A stretch of DNA of 64,000 bases. Origin: Fretibacterium fastidiosum (GTDB taxonomy: Bacteria; Synergistota; Synergistia; Synergistales; Aminobacteriaceae). Within the stretch, counting starts at the first letter, position 1; each line of letters opens with the position of its first letter. A program made the position numbers and the translations under genes. The notes beneath the pieces were generated by a model that saw only the letters and a list, made by a program, of their open reading frames with translations, searched no databases and was not told the DNA's origin. Below are positions 43,800 to 52,729 of this stretch, piece by piece. Location of the stretch: assembly GCF_964642095.1 (NCBI RefSeq), contig NZ_OZ209244.1, positions 496,001 through 560,000 on the forward strand, in the 5' to 3' direction.

Positions 43800-43874
43800 T
43801 TCCCGCCCCCCCACACGACGCCGGGAACCTCTGAGAACGCCGCCCCCCTGGGGGCGATATTTTTATATACAATC
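43800..43874 (+). promoter_or_regulatory. Structured guaB leader with terminator-like hairpin
   Basis: GTTCCCG pairs with CGGGAAC, and then GCCCCC with GGGGGC around a 2-nt loop, followed by ATATTTTTATAT. The second hairpin with its U-rich tail resembles an attenuator between promoter and gene. No known riboswitch motif is recognised. Confidence 0.5.
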
Positions 43875-43897
43875 CGAATATATAAGGAGAGCTGAGA

Positions 43898-45409
43898 ATG
43901 GCATTTTTTTATGAGGAGCCGTCGCACACCTTTTCCGAGTACCTTCTGGTCCCCTCCTACTCCTCTGCGGAGTGCATCCCCTCGAACGTGTCCCTGAGGA
44001 CGCCCCTGTGCCGCTTCCGCAGGGGGGAGGAACCGCCCGTTTCGCTGAACGTTCCCCTGACCTCCGCGGTGATGCAGTCGGTCTCCGACGACCGCATGGC
44101 CGTCGCGCTGGCCCGGGAGGGGGGGCTGTCCTTCATCTTCTGCTCACAGCCCATCGAGAGCGAGGCGGAGATGGTGCGGCGTGTCAAGCGCTACAAGGCC
44201 GGCTTCGTGGCGAACGATTCCTCCATCGGGCCGGACGAGACGCTGGCCGACATCCTGGCGCTGAAGGACCGGACGGGGCACACCACCGTGGCGGTGACCC
44301 ACGACGGCAGCCTGACGGGCAGGCTCCTGGGCATCGTCACCAGCCGCGACTACCGCGTCAGCCGCATGGACGCCTCCGCCCCCGTGCGCGACTTCATGAC
44401 GCCCATCGACAAGATCGTCTTTGCGCGGGACGGCCTGACGCTCAGCGAGGCGAACGACATCCTGTGGGAACACAAGCTGAACGCCCTGCCCGTGGTGGAC
44501 AACGAGGGCAACATGGTGGCCTTCGTGTTCCGCAAGGACTACGACATGCACAAGGAGAACCCTCTCGAGCTCCTGGACGCCCAGAAGCGCTACGCCGTGG
44601 GGGCGGGCATCAACACGCGGGACTACGAGGATCGCGTGCCGGCCCTGGTGGACGCCGGGGCGGATGTGCTGTGCATCGACTCCTCCGAGGGCTTCACGGA
44701 GTGGCAGCGCCGGACGCTGGCCTGGATTCGAGGCCGGTACGGGGACGCCGTCAAGGTGGGCGGCGGCAACGTGGTGGACGAGGAGGGCTTTCGCTTCCTG
44801 GCCGAGGCCGGAGCGGACTTCGTGAAGGTGGGCATCGGCGGCGGGTCCATCTGCATCACGCGGGAGGCCAAGGGCATCGGGCGCGGTCAGGCCACGGCCG
44901 TCATCGAGGTGGCCCGCGCCAGGGACCGGTACTTCGAGGAGACGGGGGTCTACGTGCCCATCTGCTCCGACGGCGGGATCGTGCTGGACTACCACATCAC
45001 GCTGGCGCTGGCCATGGGCGCGGACTTCTGTATGCTGGGGCGCTACTTCGCCCGCTTCGACGAGAGCCCCACGAACCGCGTGATGGTGAACGGCAACTAC
45101 GTCAAGGAGTACTGGGGCGAGGGCTCGTCCCGCGCGCGCAACTGGCAGCGCTACGACTCCGGGGACTCGGCGTCCATAAAGCTGTCCTTCGAGGAGGGCG
45201 TGGACTCCTACGTGCCCTACGCGGGCACGCTGCGCGAGAACGTGACGGAGACGCTCAGCAAGATCCGCTCCACGTTCTGCAACTGCGGCGCCCTCTCCAT
45301 GGCGGAGATGCGGCGCAAGGCGAAGCTGACGCTGGTGTCGCCGGTGACGCTGGTGGAGGGCGGCGCCCACGACGTCATCCTCAAGGAAGCCGTCAAGAGG
45401 GCGAAGTAG
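43898..45409 (+). CDS. guaB: IMP dehydrogenase
   Basis: A 503-residue enzyme that oxidises IMP to XMP, the committed step to GMP. TIM-barrel blocks are VPLTSAVMQSVSDDRMAVAL, LAREGGLSFIF, VDAGADVLCIDSSEGFTEWQ and VKVGGGNVVDEEGFRFLAEA. Two CBS domains (about residues 105-220) lie in the usual insertion. The catalytic cysteine is in VKVGIGGGSICITRE, where GPGSICTT is more common. The flap region has NWQRYDSGDSASI and EEGVDSYVPYAGTL. Start behind AAGGAGAGC. Confidence 0.94.
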   Translation: MAFFYEEPSHTFSEYLLVPSYSSAECIPSNVSLRTPLCRFRRGEEPPVSLNVPLTSAVMQSVSDDRMAVALAREGGLSFIFCSQPIESEAEMVRRVKRYKAGFVANDSSIGPDETLADILALKDRTGHTTVAVTHDGSLTGRLLGIVTSRDYRVSRMDASAPVRDFMTPIDKIVFARDGLTLSEANDILWEHKLNALPVVDNEGNMVAFVFRKDYDMHKENPLELLDAQKRYAVGAGINTRDYEDRVPALVDAGADVLCIDSSEGFTEWQRRTLAWIRGRYGDAVKVGGGNVVDEEGFRFLAEAGADFVKVGIGGGSICITREAKGIGRGQATAVIEVARARDRYFEETGVYVPICSDGGIVLDYHITLALAMGADFCMLGRYFARFDESPTNRVMVNGNYVKEYWGEGSSRARNWQRYDSGDSASIKLSFEEGVDSYVPYAGTLRENVTETLSKIRSTFCNCGALSMAEMRRKAKLTLVSPVTLVEGGAHDVILKEAVKRAK

Positions 45410-45424
45410 TCCCTGAAGGAGCGC

Positions 45425-45454
45425 GGGGCTCCGCGGCGTCCGGCCGCGAAGCCC
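45425..45454. terminator. Hairpin between convergent guaB and phosphatase genes
   Basis: GGGGCTCCGCGGC pairs with GGCCGCGAAGCCCC around a small loop. It lies between two converging genes and could terminate both; no U-run is present. Confidence 0.5.
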
Positions 45455-45467
45455 CGTCCCCCCGCCC

Positions 45468-46112
45468 CTAGAGGCTCCTGGACAGGAAGCTCTCGAACCC
45501 GCAGCCCAGGTGGCTGACGTCCCCCAGGAGGCTCAGCTGCGGGCCGTCGCCGTTAAAATCCAGACAGGACACGCCGCAGTTGGGGATTCGGATCCGCCAA
45601 TAGCTCGTGAGCGGCAGGCCGATATAGTGGCAAATCAGCACCTTCCCCACGGCGTCGTGCGTCGCCAGCAACACGTCGCCCTCGTACTTCCCCAACGCGA
45701 CGCGCTCCAGCGCCTCCACGGCACGGCGCCCGACGTCGGCCAGCGACTCCCCTCCCGGCCCCGGCATCGTGACCCGCTGCGGATCGGTGCGCCAGAGCCT
45801 CAAAAGCTCCCCGTCCCTTCGAGCCACCTCGTCCGTCGTCACGCCCTCCCACGCGCCGTGGTTGATCTCCTGAAAGCCGTCATCGACGACGAAGGCGTCG
45901 CAGTCCGCCGCGTCGAAGATCCGCTCCCCCGTCACGCGGGCGCGGGACAGCGGACTGGCGAGGACGGCGGCCAGGGGGTAGCCCCGGAAGCGCTCCGCCA
46001 CCCGGTCCGCCTGAAGCATCCCCGCCTCGTTCAGGGGGACGTCGAGCTGCCCCTGAAACCGTCCCTCCCGGTTCCACGCCGTCTCACCATGCCGCACGAT
46101 GAAAAGCCTCAT
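45468..46112 (-). CDS. Histidine phosphatase family protein (phosphoglycerate mutase-like)
   Basis: A 214-residue acid-type phosphatase with the catalytic histidine in RLFIVRHGETAWNREGRFQG, SPLSRARVTGERI, EINHGAWEGVTTDEV, and the second His in VLLATHDAVGKVLICHYIG. Such proteins include alpha-ribazole phosphatase (CobC) and metabolite phosphatases. Given the B12 operon elsewhere, CobC is possible but not shown. Start at ATG 46112; GTG at 46124 is an alternative. Confidence 0.88.
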   Translation of the reverse strand: MRLFIVRHGETAWNREGRFQGQLDVPLNEAGMLQADRVAERFRGYPLAAVLASPLSRARVTGERIFDAADCDAFVVDDGFQEINHGAWEGVTTDEVARRDGELLRLWRTDPQRVTMPGPGGESLADVGRRAVEALERVALGKYEGDVLLATHDAVGKVLICHYIGLPLTSYWRIRIPNCGVSCLDFNGDGPQLSLLGDVSHLGCGFESFLSRSL

Positions 46113-46253
46113 CGCTTCCGTCACCCTTCCCCCGTCTCTCCATTTTTCCGTCCGGCGTCCGGCGTCTGTCCCCCAACGCCCCCTCCAGGGGAGCGCCGTC
46201 GTCCCGACGCACAAAATCATAAACAACGCAGGGGCTCGGCACAACGAGGACAA

Positions 46254-46284
46254 GGGGGGCCGTGTCACCCGTGAACGCCCCCCC
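46254..46284 (-). terminator. Probable terminator of the LysE-type gene
   Basis: GGGGGGC and GCCCCCC enclose CGTGTCACCCGTGAACG, which itself folds, immediately after the stop at 46286. The U-run is weak. Confidence 0.5.
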
Positions 46285-46285
46285 T

Positions 46286-46873
46286 TCACAGCGCCAGGCC
46301 CACCGCGCAGAGCGCCAGCAGTCCGGCCATCGCGATGTTGACCGCGAGCCTGTGGTCGGCGAAGATGCGGCGCAGCGCGACGCCGGCGAATATCCACGCC
46401 AGATTGCAGACCGGGCCGGTGAAGGGAAGGAAGAGCCCAACGGCGAGGAGCGCCTTGAACGAGCGCGTGTGCGGCAGCACGTAAGCGGAGAGCGCGGTGA
46501 CGCAGAAGACGATGACCTTCACGTTGGTGAGCTGGATGAGAAGCCCCGTCGTGAAGGTGCAGGACTCCCTGAACTCCCCACGCGAGTCGTCGTCGTTCCT
46601 CAACATCTGGAACGCCAGCCACAGGATGTACGCTGCGCCGACGTAGGACAGGACCTTGACGTATCGATGCAGGACCTCACCGAGGAAAAACGTCACGAAC
46701 ACCGCCCCCATGGCGTCCAGGAAGAAGCCCGTGAGGAGCCCGCGCCACTGTCGCAGGGCGCACTCCCGTCCATACTTCAGCGCGGCGGCCAGCGAACAGA
46801 GGTTGGCCGGCCCCGGCGTGATGCCCGTGATGAAACAGTAAAAAAGGAAAGACGGAACAAGCGACAAAGGCAT
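46286..46873 (-). CDS. LysE/RhtB-family exporter
   Basis: A 195-residue, six-helix exporter of the LysE family (amino acid or homoserine-lactone efflux). Family features are FITGITPGPANLCSLAAALK, LTGFFLDAMGAVFVTFFLGE, and KVLSYVGAAYILWLAFQMLR. Substrate unknown. Start ATG at 46873 follows AAGGAGTGTGCAGA. Confidence 0.9.
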   Translation of the reverse strand: MPLSLVPSFLFYCFITGITPGPANLCSLAAALKYGRECALRQWRGLLTGFFLDAMGAVFVTFFLGEVLHRYVKVLSYVGAAYILWLAFQMLRNDDDSRGEFRESCTFTTGLLIQLTNVKVIVFCVTALSAYVLPHTRSFKALLAVGLFLPFTGPVCNLAWIFAGVALRRIFADHRLAVNIAMAGLLALCAVGLAL

Positions 46874-47043
46874 TCTGCACACTCCTTCGCGGCGTCTTGA
46901 GGGGCTGCACGATCCCGTGAGGTTCAGGCACGAACTGCCCACAGCCGAGCGAAGGGCGCGGACTCCGCGTCCTTCGCTCATGCCGTTTCAGGATATCATA
47001 GCGTAATTCTCAATGTCTTAATAAAAAGCCTCAGAGGGCCGTT

Positions 47044-48486
47044 CTACTTCACTTCGCCCCGTTTCTTCTTCGCGTCGTAGTCCTTCACGACCCGGCGCAG
47101 CGTGAGGGAGAGGATGAGCAGCCCCACGAGGTTGGGCAGCGCCATGAGCCCGTTCAGGGTGTCCGAGATGTCCCAGATCTGGTTCAGGAAGACGTTGCCC
47201 GCGGAGCCGAACAGCTGCGCGCCGGACGCGCCCAGCAGGATCATGGCGATCCACAGCACCTTCATGACGGGCTTGAACCAGACGCCAAACAGGTAGGTGA
47301 CGGCCGTCTCCGCGTACCAGTACCAGCCCAGGATCGTGGTGAAGGCGAAGAGCAGGAGGGCGACCGACAGGACGTAGCGGCCCACCCCCATGCCCAGAGC
47401 GTTCTCGAAGGCCTGCAGCGTCAGCTGGGAGCCCGTGAGCTCCGGATGCCCCGTCAGCGTACCGGTCGTCATGATGACCAGGGAGGTCATGGTGCAGATC
47501 ACGATCGTGTCCACGAAGACCTCGAAGATCCCGTAGAAGCCCTGCTGAACGGGGTGTTCCACGTTCGCCGTGGCGTGGACCATGGGGGCGGAGCCCATGC
47601 CCGCCTCGTTGGAGAAGACGCCCCGCGCGATCCCCTTCTGGACGGCCTCCTTGACGCACCAGCCGGCCAGCGCTCCGGGCACCGTCTCGCCGGGGTTCTC
47701 GAACGCCAGCTTGAAGACGGTGGCGATGGCCTCCGGGATGTGGGCGGCGTTCATCACCAGGACGACGATCGACGTGATGATGTAGAAGACGGCCATGATG
47801 GGAACCAGGTACGTCGTGACCATGGAGAGGCTCTTCAGCCCACCGACGATGACCAGCCCCACCAGCGCGGCGATCGCGATGCCGCTGTACAGGTGGTTGA
47901 CGCCGAAGCCCATCGACAGGCCCTCCGCCGCGGAGTTGGACTGCGTGGCCGCGCCGATGCCGAAGGAGGCCAGGAAGGCGAAGATGGCGAAGATCACCGC
48001 CAGCCACTTCTGCCCCGCGCCGTGCTCCAGGATGTACATGGTGCCCCCGCGCCAGTCGCCGTGGGCGTCCTTCTGCCGGAAGTGGACGGCCAGGGTGACC
48101 TCGGCGAACTTGGTGCACATGCCGAAGAAGGCGGAGATCAGCATCCAGACGAGCGCGCCGGGGCCACCGAGGTGCAGGGCCGTCGACACGCCGGCGATGT
48201 TGCCCGTGCCCACCGTCGCGGCCATGGCCGTCGCCATCGCGGCGAAGGAGGAGATCGACTTGTCGGCCTCGTTGGCGCCCCGCGCGGACGTGAACACCTC
48301 CTTCATGGCCGCCACGAAGTAGCGGATCTGCGGAAGCCCCAGCAGGACGGTGAGGTAGATGCCCGTACCCACCAGGAGGATCAGCACGGGGGCACCCCAG
48401 ACGAACCGGTTGACCACGTCGTTCACCTTCATGATGGCGTCCATCACAGACATGCTAGCAGTGACGTCGGCAGAAATCGGGTTCAT
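47044..48486 (-). CDS. Amino acid carrier, alanine/glycine:cation symporter family
   Basis: A 480-residue polytopic carrier of the AGCS family (AlsT/DagA type), importing alanine or glycine with Na+ or H+. Signature segments are SSFAAMATAMAATVGTGNIA, GVSTALHLGGPGALVWMLIS, AFFGMCTKFAEVTLAVHFRQ, FSNEAGMGSAPMVHATA and TTILGWYWYAETAVTYLFG. The start at 48486 follows AAGGAGATGG. An upstream frame extension is not supported. Confidence 0.93.
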   Translation of the reverse strand: MNPISADVTASMSVMDAIMKVNDVVNRFVWGAPVLILLVGTGIYLTVLLGLPQIRYFVAAMKEVFTSARGANEADKSISSFAAMATAMAATVGTGNIAGVSTALHLGGPGALVWMLISAFFGMCTKFAEVTLAVHFRQKDAHGDWRGGTMYILEHGAGQKWLAVIFAIFAFLASFGIGAATQSNSAAEGLSMGFGVNHLYSGIAIAALVGLVIVGGLKSLSMVTTYLVPIMAVFYIITSIVVLVMNAAHIPEAIATVFKLAFENPGETVPGALAGWCVKEAVQKGIARGVFSNEAGMGSAPMVHATANVEHPVQQGFYGIFEVFVDTIVICTMTSLVIMTTGTLTGHPELTGSQLTLQAFENALGMGVGRYVLSVALLLFAFTTILGWYWYAETAVTYLFGVWFKPVMKVLWIAMILLGASGAQLFGSAGNVFLNQIWDISDTLNGLMALPNLVGLLILSLTLRRVVKDYDAKKKRGEVK

Positions 48487-48589
48487 GATTCCATCTCCTT
48501 TTTCAAAATTGACCGCTGTTTTTGAATATTTAGCCACATCGAAGGCCGAAAAATGCCCCCCTCCTCTCATGGGTTCGGCCTCTTCCCCA

Positions 48590-48632
48590 AATAAAAATGG
48601 CGAAGCGCCCGGCCAGAGGGCGCGTCCTCGCC
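48590..48632 (-). terminator. Terminator-like hairpin in the leader of the symporter gene
   Basis: On the - strand GGCGA...GCGCCC pairs with GGGCGC...TCGCC, followed by ATTTTTATT. It is about 105 bp upstream of the symporter start and no gene ends here, so it may attenuate the symporter transcript. A TATGAT -10-like hexamer lies about 30 bp further upstream. Confidence 0.6.
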
Positions 48633-48730
48633 TTGAACGTTCACGTCCGTGTTCGTGTATCTATCATATCACATTCCTCCCCGTTCAAGCACGAATCTTC
48701 CAAAAACATCGCCGCCTCCGCCTTGAGACG

Positions 48731-48759
48731 TTTCCGGTTTCGGCGTTCGGGTATATAAT
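48731..48759 (+). promoter_or_regulatory. Probable promoter of the DUF362 gene
   Basis: A perfect TATAAT at 48754-48759 with a weak -35 (TTTCCG, 48731-48736) 17 bp away. It would give a leader of about 250 nt. Confidence 0.4.
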
Positions 48760-49012
48760 CAACCTCAAGAGCAAGAGACGAGACTTTCGGTTGATTCGTC
48801 CCCGGCGAAGGCGAGTGGCAGGCTCAACGGGCCGCGCGCCGACGCTCAGGCCGGGCGGAACTCCACTCAATATTTCAGGAAGCGACGACGAGCGTCCGCC
48901 GGACACCATGCCCTGCGGCGCGGGTCGGCGTCTTCTTTCAGAACACGGCGCGTCAGCGCGCCGAAAGGTCCGCCGCGGCATCGGGCGACCGATTCTTTGG
49001 GGGGAAAACATC
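48760..49012 (+). other. Long GC-rich leader before the DUF362 gene
   Basis: About 250 nt rich in short inverted repeats, for example GGCGCGTC...GCGCGCC and GCCGGGCGG against CCGCCGG. I recognise no known riboswitch or small RNA. The reading frame continues through it but shows no homology. Confidence 0.35.
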
Positions 49013-50125
49013 ATGAACGCGTCAAAGGTATTCTTCACGGACATGCACACGACGCCCGACGAGAACCTGCTTCAGAAGCTGAAGCGCCTGATGAGGGCCA
49101 CAGGGTTCGAGGCCCTGCCCTTCAAGGGCGGCAGGTTCGCCGCGGTGAAGGTGCACTTCGGCGAGCCGGGGAACCTGGCCTTTCTGCGGCCGAACTACGC
49201 CCGCGTCGTCTGCGACTACGTCGTTCAGCTGGGCGGTCGGCCCTTCGTGACGGACTGCAACACGCTCTACGTCGGAGGACGCCGAAACGCGCTGGACCAC
49301 CTGGACAGCGCCTACGCCAACGGCTACAACCCCTTCGCCACAGGCGTCCACACCATCATCGCGGACGGCCTGCGGGGGCTGGACGAGCGGCTGGTCCCCC
49401 TCGAGGGCTGCACCTACGTCAAGGAGGCCAAGATAGGCTCGGCCATCATGGACGCGGACGTCATCATCTCCCTCTCCCACTTCAAGGGGCACGAGCTGAC
49501 GGGCTTCGGCGGAGCGCTGAAGAACCTGGGCATGGGCTGCGGCTCCCGCGCCGGCAAGATGGAGATGCACAGCGCGGGCAAGCCCCACGTGGAGCAGGAG
49601 AAGTGCATCTGCTGCGGCCGGTGCGTGCGCATCTGCGCCCACGACGCGCCCCACGTGACGCCGGGCAGGGGCGCCACCATCGACCACGACCGGTGCGTGG
49701 GCTGCGGCCGCTGCATCGGAGCCTGCCCCGTGGACGCCGTCGCCCCGGACTACGACGAGGCCTTCGACATCACCAACTGCAAGATGGCGGAGTACACCAA
49801 GGCCGTCATCCAGGGACGGCCCCACTTCCACATCAGCCTGGTCGTCGACGTGTCCCCCTTCTGCGACTGCCACGCGGAGAACGACATCCCCATCGTGCCG
49901 GACGTAGGCCTGTTCGCCTCCCTCGACCCCGTGGCGCTGGACCGCGCCTGCGCCGACGCGGTGAACCGCCAGCCCGCCGTCGAGGGGAGCCTGCTGGCCA
50001 AAAACGGCCACGCCCACCACGACCACTTCACCGACGTGTCGCCCGACACGCACTGGATATCCGCCCTGGAGCACGGCGAAAAGATCGGCATCGGCACGAT
50101 GAACTACGAGCTGATACAGATCTAA
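49013..50125 (+). CDS. DUF362 domain protein with two [4Fe-4S] ferredoxin motifs
   Basis: A 370-residue protein. The DUF362 domain is shown by AAVKVHFGEPGNLAFLRPNY, DCNTLYVGGRRNALDHLDSA, ISLSHFKGHELTGFGGALKN and LGMGCGSRAGKMEMHS. Residues about 196-250 form a ferredoxin domain with CICCGRCVRIC and CVGCGRCIGACPVD. Late residues again match DUF362 (PFCDCHAENDIPIVPDVGLF). These are putative Fe-S electron carriers or folding helpers, physiological role unknown. ATG 49013 follows GGGGGGAAAAC. Confidence 0.9.
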   Translation: MNASKVFFTDMHTTPDENLLQKLKRLMRATGFEALPFKGGRFAAVKVHFGEPGNLAFLRPNYARVVCDYVVQLGGRPFVTDCNTLYVGGRRNALDHLDSAYANGYNPFATGVHTIIADGLRGLDERLVPLEGCTYVKEAKIGSAIMDADVIISLSHFKGHELTGFGGALKNLGMGCGSRAGKMEMHSAGKPHVEQEKCICCGRCVRICAHDAPHVTPGRGATIDHDRCVGCGRCIGACPVDAVAPDYDEAFDITNCKMAEYTKAVIQGRPHFHISLVVDVSPFCDCHAENDIPIVPDVGLFASLDPVALDRACADAVNRQPAVEGSLLAKNGHAHHDHFTDVSPDTHWISALEHGEKIGIGTMNYELIQI

Positions 50126-50166
50126 AGTCTAAATCGGCTCCGGCCGTGAAGGGACTTTCCGAAACC

Positions 50167-51426
50167 ATGAACCATGCGAGGGGGGCGTCGCGGGAGCGCC
50201 TGATCTTCCACGTGGACGTCAACAGCGCCTTTCTGTCCTGGGAGGCGGCCCGCCGCGTCCGGGAGGGAGGAGCCGACCTGCGCCTCGTCCCCTCCGCCGT
50301 GGGGGGAGCCCCGGAGGACCGGACCTGCGTCGTCCTGGCGAAGTCCATCCCCGCGAAGAGGTTCGGCGTCCGGACGGGGGAGCCCGTCGCCATGGCGCTG
50401 CGCAAGTGCCCAGGGCTCGTCCTGGCCCCGCCGGACTTCAGGCTTTACGACCGGTGCTCCTGCGCCCTCATGGACGTCTGTCACCAGTTCTCCCCCGCCG
50501 TCGAGAGGTTCTCCATCGACGAGTGCTTCCTCGACATGACGGGCACGGGCCTTCTGTACCCGGACCCGCTGGACGCGGCCTACGCCCTGAAGGACCGGAT
50601 ACGGGACGAGCTGGGCTTCACGGTGAACGTCGGCGTCAGCTCCAACAAGTTCCTCGCCAAGGCGGCCAGCGACTTCGAGAAGCCGGACCGCGTCCACGCG
50701 CTGTGGCCCGGCGACCTGGAGGACCAGCTGTGGCCCCTCTCCGTGGGAGAGCTCTTCTCCGTGGGACAGGCCACGGCCGCGCGCCTCACGGGCGCGGGGA
50801 TCCGCACGATCGGCGATCTGGCCCGCGCGGACCCGAAGCGCCTTCAGGCCGTCGTCGGCGCGGGCATGGGGCGCCGCCTCCACCGCTATGCGAACGGCGA
50901 GGACGATTCGCCGGTGCTGGCGGACCCCGCGGAGGCGAAGGGATACAGCATCTCCACGACCTTTCGGGAGGACCTGACGGAGATGAGCGCGGCGCGTCTC
51001 GTGCTCCTGGACCTGGCCGACTCCGTCACCGCCCGCATGAGGGCCGACGCGAAGCGGGCGGGCGGCGTCTCCGTGACGTTGCGTTCCAGCGACTTCCGCG
51101 ACCGCTCGCACCAGACGCGCCTGAGCGAACCCACGGACGTGACGGACGAGGTCTGCGAGACCGCCCGCCGCCTCCTGGCGGAGGCGTGGAACGGACGGAC
51201 GCCCCTGAGGCTCCTGGGGATCGCGCTGACCCACCTGACGAGCGAGGACGCCCTGCAGCTCTCGCTCTTCAGCGACGAGCGCAGGGAGAGGGCGCGCCGC
51301 ATGGATAAGGCCGTGGACGCGTTGCGCCGGGACCTGGGCTTCGACATCATCCGGCGCGGCGGCGGCGCGGACGTGGGGCGCAAGTATCGGGCACAGCTGG
51401 AGAACCGGCGGGAACGCCGTCCCTGA
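50167..51426 (+). CDS. dinB: DNA polymerase IV (Y-family)
   Basis: A 419-residue translesion polymerase. Catalytic motifs are IFHVDVNSAFLSWEAARRV (Asp) and RFSIDECFLDMTGTG (Asp-Glu). VNVGVSSNKFLAKAASDFEK and the helix-hairpin-helix segment AGIRTIGDLARADPKRLQAV are present. A beta-clamp binding motif, QLSLF, is near the C-terminus (about residue 375). The frame is open far upstream; ATG at 50167 gives the family N-terminus. It starts 41 bp after the DUF362 gene. Confidence 0.93.
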   Translation: MNHARGASRERLIFHVDVNSAFLSWEAARRVREGGADLRLVPSAVGGAPEDRTCVVLAKSIPAKRFGVRTGEPVAMALRKCPGLVLAPPDFRLYDRCSCALMDVCHQFSPAVERFSIDECFLDMTGTGLLYPDPLDAAYALKDRIRDELGFTVNVGVSSNKFLAKAASDFEKPDRVHALWPGDLEDQLWPLSVGELFSVGQATAARLTGAGIRTIGDLARADPKRLQAVVGAGMGRRLHRYANGEDDSPVLADPAEAKGYSISTTFREDLTEMSAARLVLLDLADSVTARMRADAKRAGGVSVTLRSSDFRDRSHQTRLSEPTDVTDEVCETARRLLAEAWNGRTPLRLLGIALTHLTSEDALQLSLFSDERRERARRMDKAVDALRRDLGFDIIRRGGGADVGRKYRAQLENRRERRP

Positions 51427-51474
51427 CGCCACGTCGATCCTTCAGCACCTCCTCAGCGCGGCGGAGGGGGCGGC

Positions 51475-51504
51475 TTGACACCGCCTCGCCAAAATGATTA
51501 AAAT
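51475..51504 (+). promoter_or_regulatory. Promoter of the TRAP transporter operon
   Basis: TTGACA (51475-51480), 18-bp spacer, TAAAAT (51499-51504), about 135 bp upstream of the binding protein. A TATAAT a few bases later is out of register with the -35. Confidence 0.65.
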
Positions 51505-51638
51505 GTTCTATAATTTTTGCGGAAGGTTGAAAACAGCGTTTCCGCCCTGCGCTTCGGGCAGCGGCGGATCGGCGTCCCTCACCCGGCAGAGTCGGACGAA
51601 GGGACAAGAGCGACATTCATTTTATGGAGGGATGAGAG

Positions 51639-52610
51639 ATGAGGAAGCTGGCTTTGGTAATGGTCCTGGCGTTGCTCTCCGCCGGCGCAGCGGTCGCCGC
51701 GGAGAAGGGCGGTATGCCGGGAGGCGGGACGCTGACCTTCACCACGGGAGGCGCCCAGGGGACGTACTACGGCTTCGGCGGCGTCCTGGCGGGCAAGGTG
51801 GGCGAGACCACCAGCACCACGGTCACGGCCATCACGTCCGGCGGCTCCCAGGCCAACGTCGAGGCCATGGACGCGGGGGACGCCCAGCTGGGCTTCGTGC
51901 AGACGGACGTCGGCGCCTACGCCTACAACGGCACGCGCCTCTTCGAGAAGCAGGGCAAGGTCGAGGGCTTCTCCACCGTCGCGAACCTCTACATGGAGCA
52001 GGTGCAGATCGTCACGCTGAACCCGGACATCAAGACCGTGGCCGACCTGAAGGGGAAGAACGTCTCCGTCGGCGCGGCGGGCAGCGGCGTGTTCTTCAAC
52101 GCCGTGGACGTGCTGACCGCTTACGGCCTCGACGTCGAAAAGGACATCAAGCCGACGTACCAGTCCTTCGGGGACAGCGTCGACGCGCTGCAGGACGGCA
52201 AGATCGACGCCGCGTTCATCGTGGCCGGCGCCCCCACGACGGCCGTCACCTCCCTGGCGGCCACGAAGAAGGTCAGCCTCGTCAGCCTTGACGAGGAGCA
52301 CGTCGAGGCGCTCCTGAAGGCCTCCCCCTACTACAGCAGGAACGTCATCAAGAAGGACGTCTACAACACGGACGGCGACATCGCCACCGTGGCCGTGGGA
52401 GCCGTGGTCATCGCCCGCGACGACGTGTCCGAGGCGGACGTCTACAACTTCCTGTACGGCGTGTTCGAGAACCTGGACGCCATCAAGGCCGCCCACGCGA
52501 AGGGCGCGGAGTTGAACCTCGATTTCGCCGCGTCCTACGGCGCCGTGCCCTACCACCCCGGCGCGGTGAAGTACTTTGCGGAGAAGGGGATCACGGTCCA
52601 GGGCAAGTAG
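51639..52610 (+). CDS. TAXI-family TRAP transporter solute-binding protein
   Basis: A 323-residue periplasmic receptor. Signal peptide MRKLALVMVLALLSAGAAVA. TAXI features are LTFTTGGAQGTYYGFGGVLA, GGSQANVEAMDAGDAQLGFV, VADLKGKNVSVGAAGSGVFF and ALQDGKIDAAFIVAGAPTTA. Ligand unknown; characterised TAXI proteins often bind glutamate or other carboxylates. A ribosome site (GGAGGGATGAG) precedes the ATG. Confidence 0.94.
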   Translation: MRKLALVMVLALLSAGAAVAAEKGGMPGGGTLTFTTGGAQGTYYGFGGVLAGKVGETTSTTVTAITSGGSQANVEAMDAGDAQLGFVQTDVGAYAYNGTRLFEKQGKVEGFSTVANLYMEQVQIVTLNPDIKTVADLKGKNVSVGAAGSGVFFNAVDVLTAYGLDVEKDIKPTYQSFGDSVDALQDGKIDAAFIVAGAPTTAVTSLAATKKVSLVSLDEEHVEALLKASPYYSRNVIKKDVYNTDGDIATVAVGAVVIARDDVSEADVYNFLYGVFENLDAIKAAHAKGAELNLDFAASYGAVPYHPGAVKYFAEKGITVQGK

Positions 52611-52638
52611 CCTTCCGGACCGCAACCTGAAAACTGCA

Positions 52639-52675
52639 GCGGCTGTGGCTGACGGTACGCGCCACAGCCGCTTTT
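52639..52675 (+). terminator. Terminator between the binding protein and permease genes
   Basis: GCGGCTGTGGC and GCCACAGCCGC form a perfect 11-bp stem, followed by TTTTA. Partial readthrough would give more binding protein than permease. Confidence 0.8.
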
Positions 52676-52729
52676 ATGGGCCCGGCCCGATCCATTGCCA
52701 CATCCATTTTAGAAGGGGGATCGTCTCTT

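Noticed and set aside
48487..48680. Glycine riboswitch upstream of the symporter
   Set aside because: The conserved glycine aptamer segments are not found; only a terminator-like hairpin is visible.
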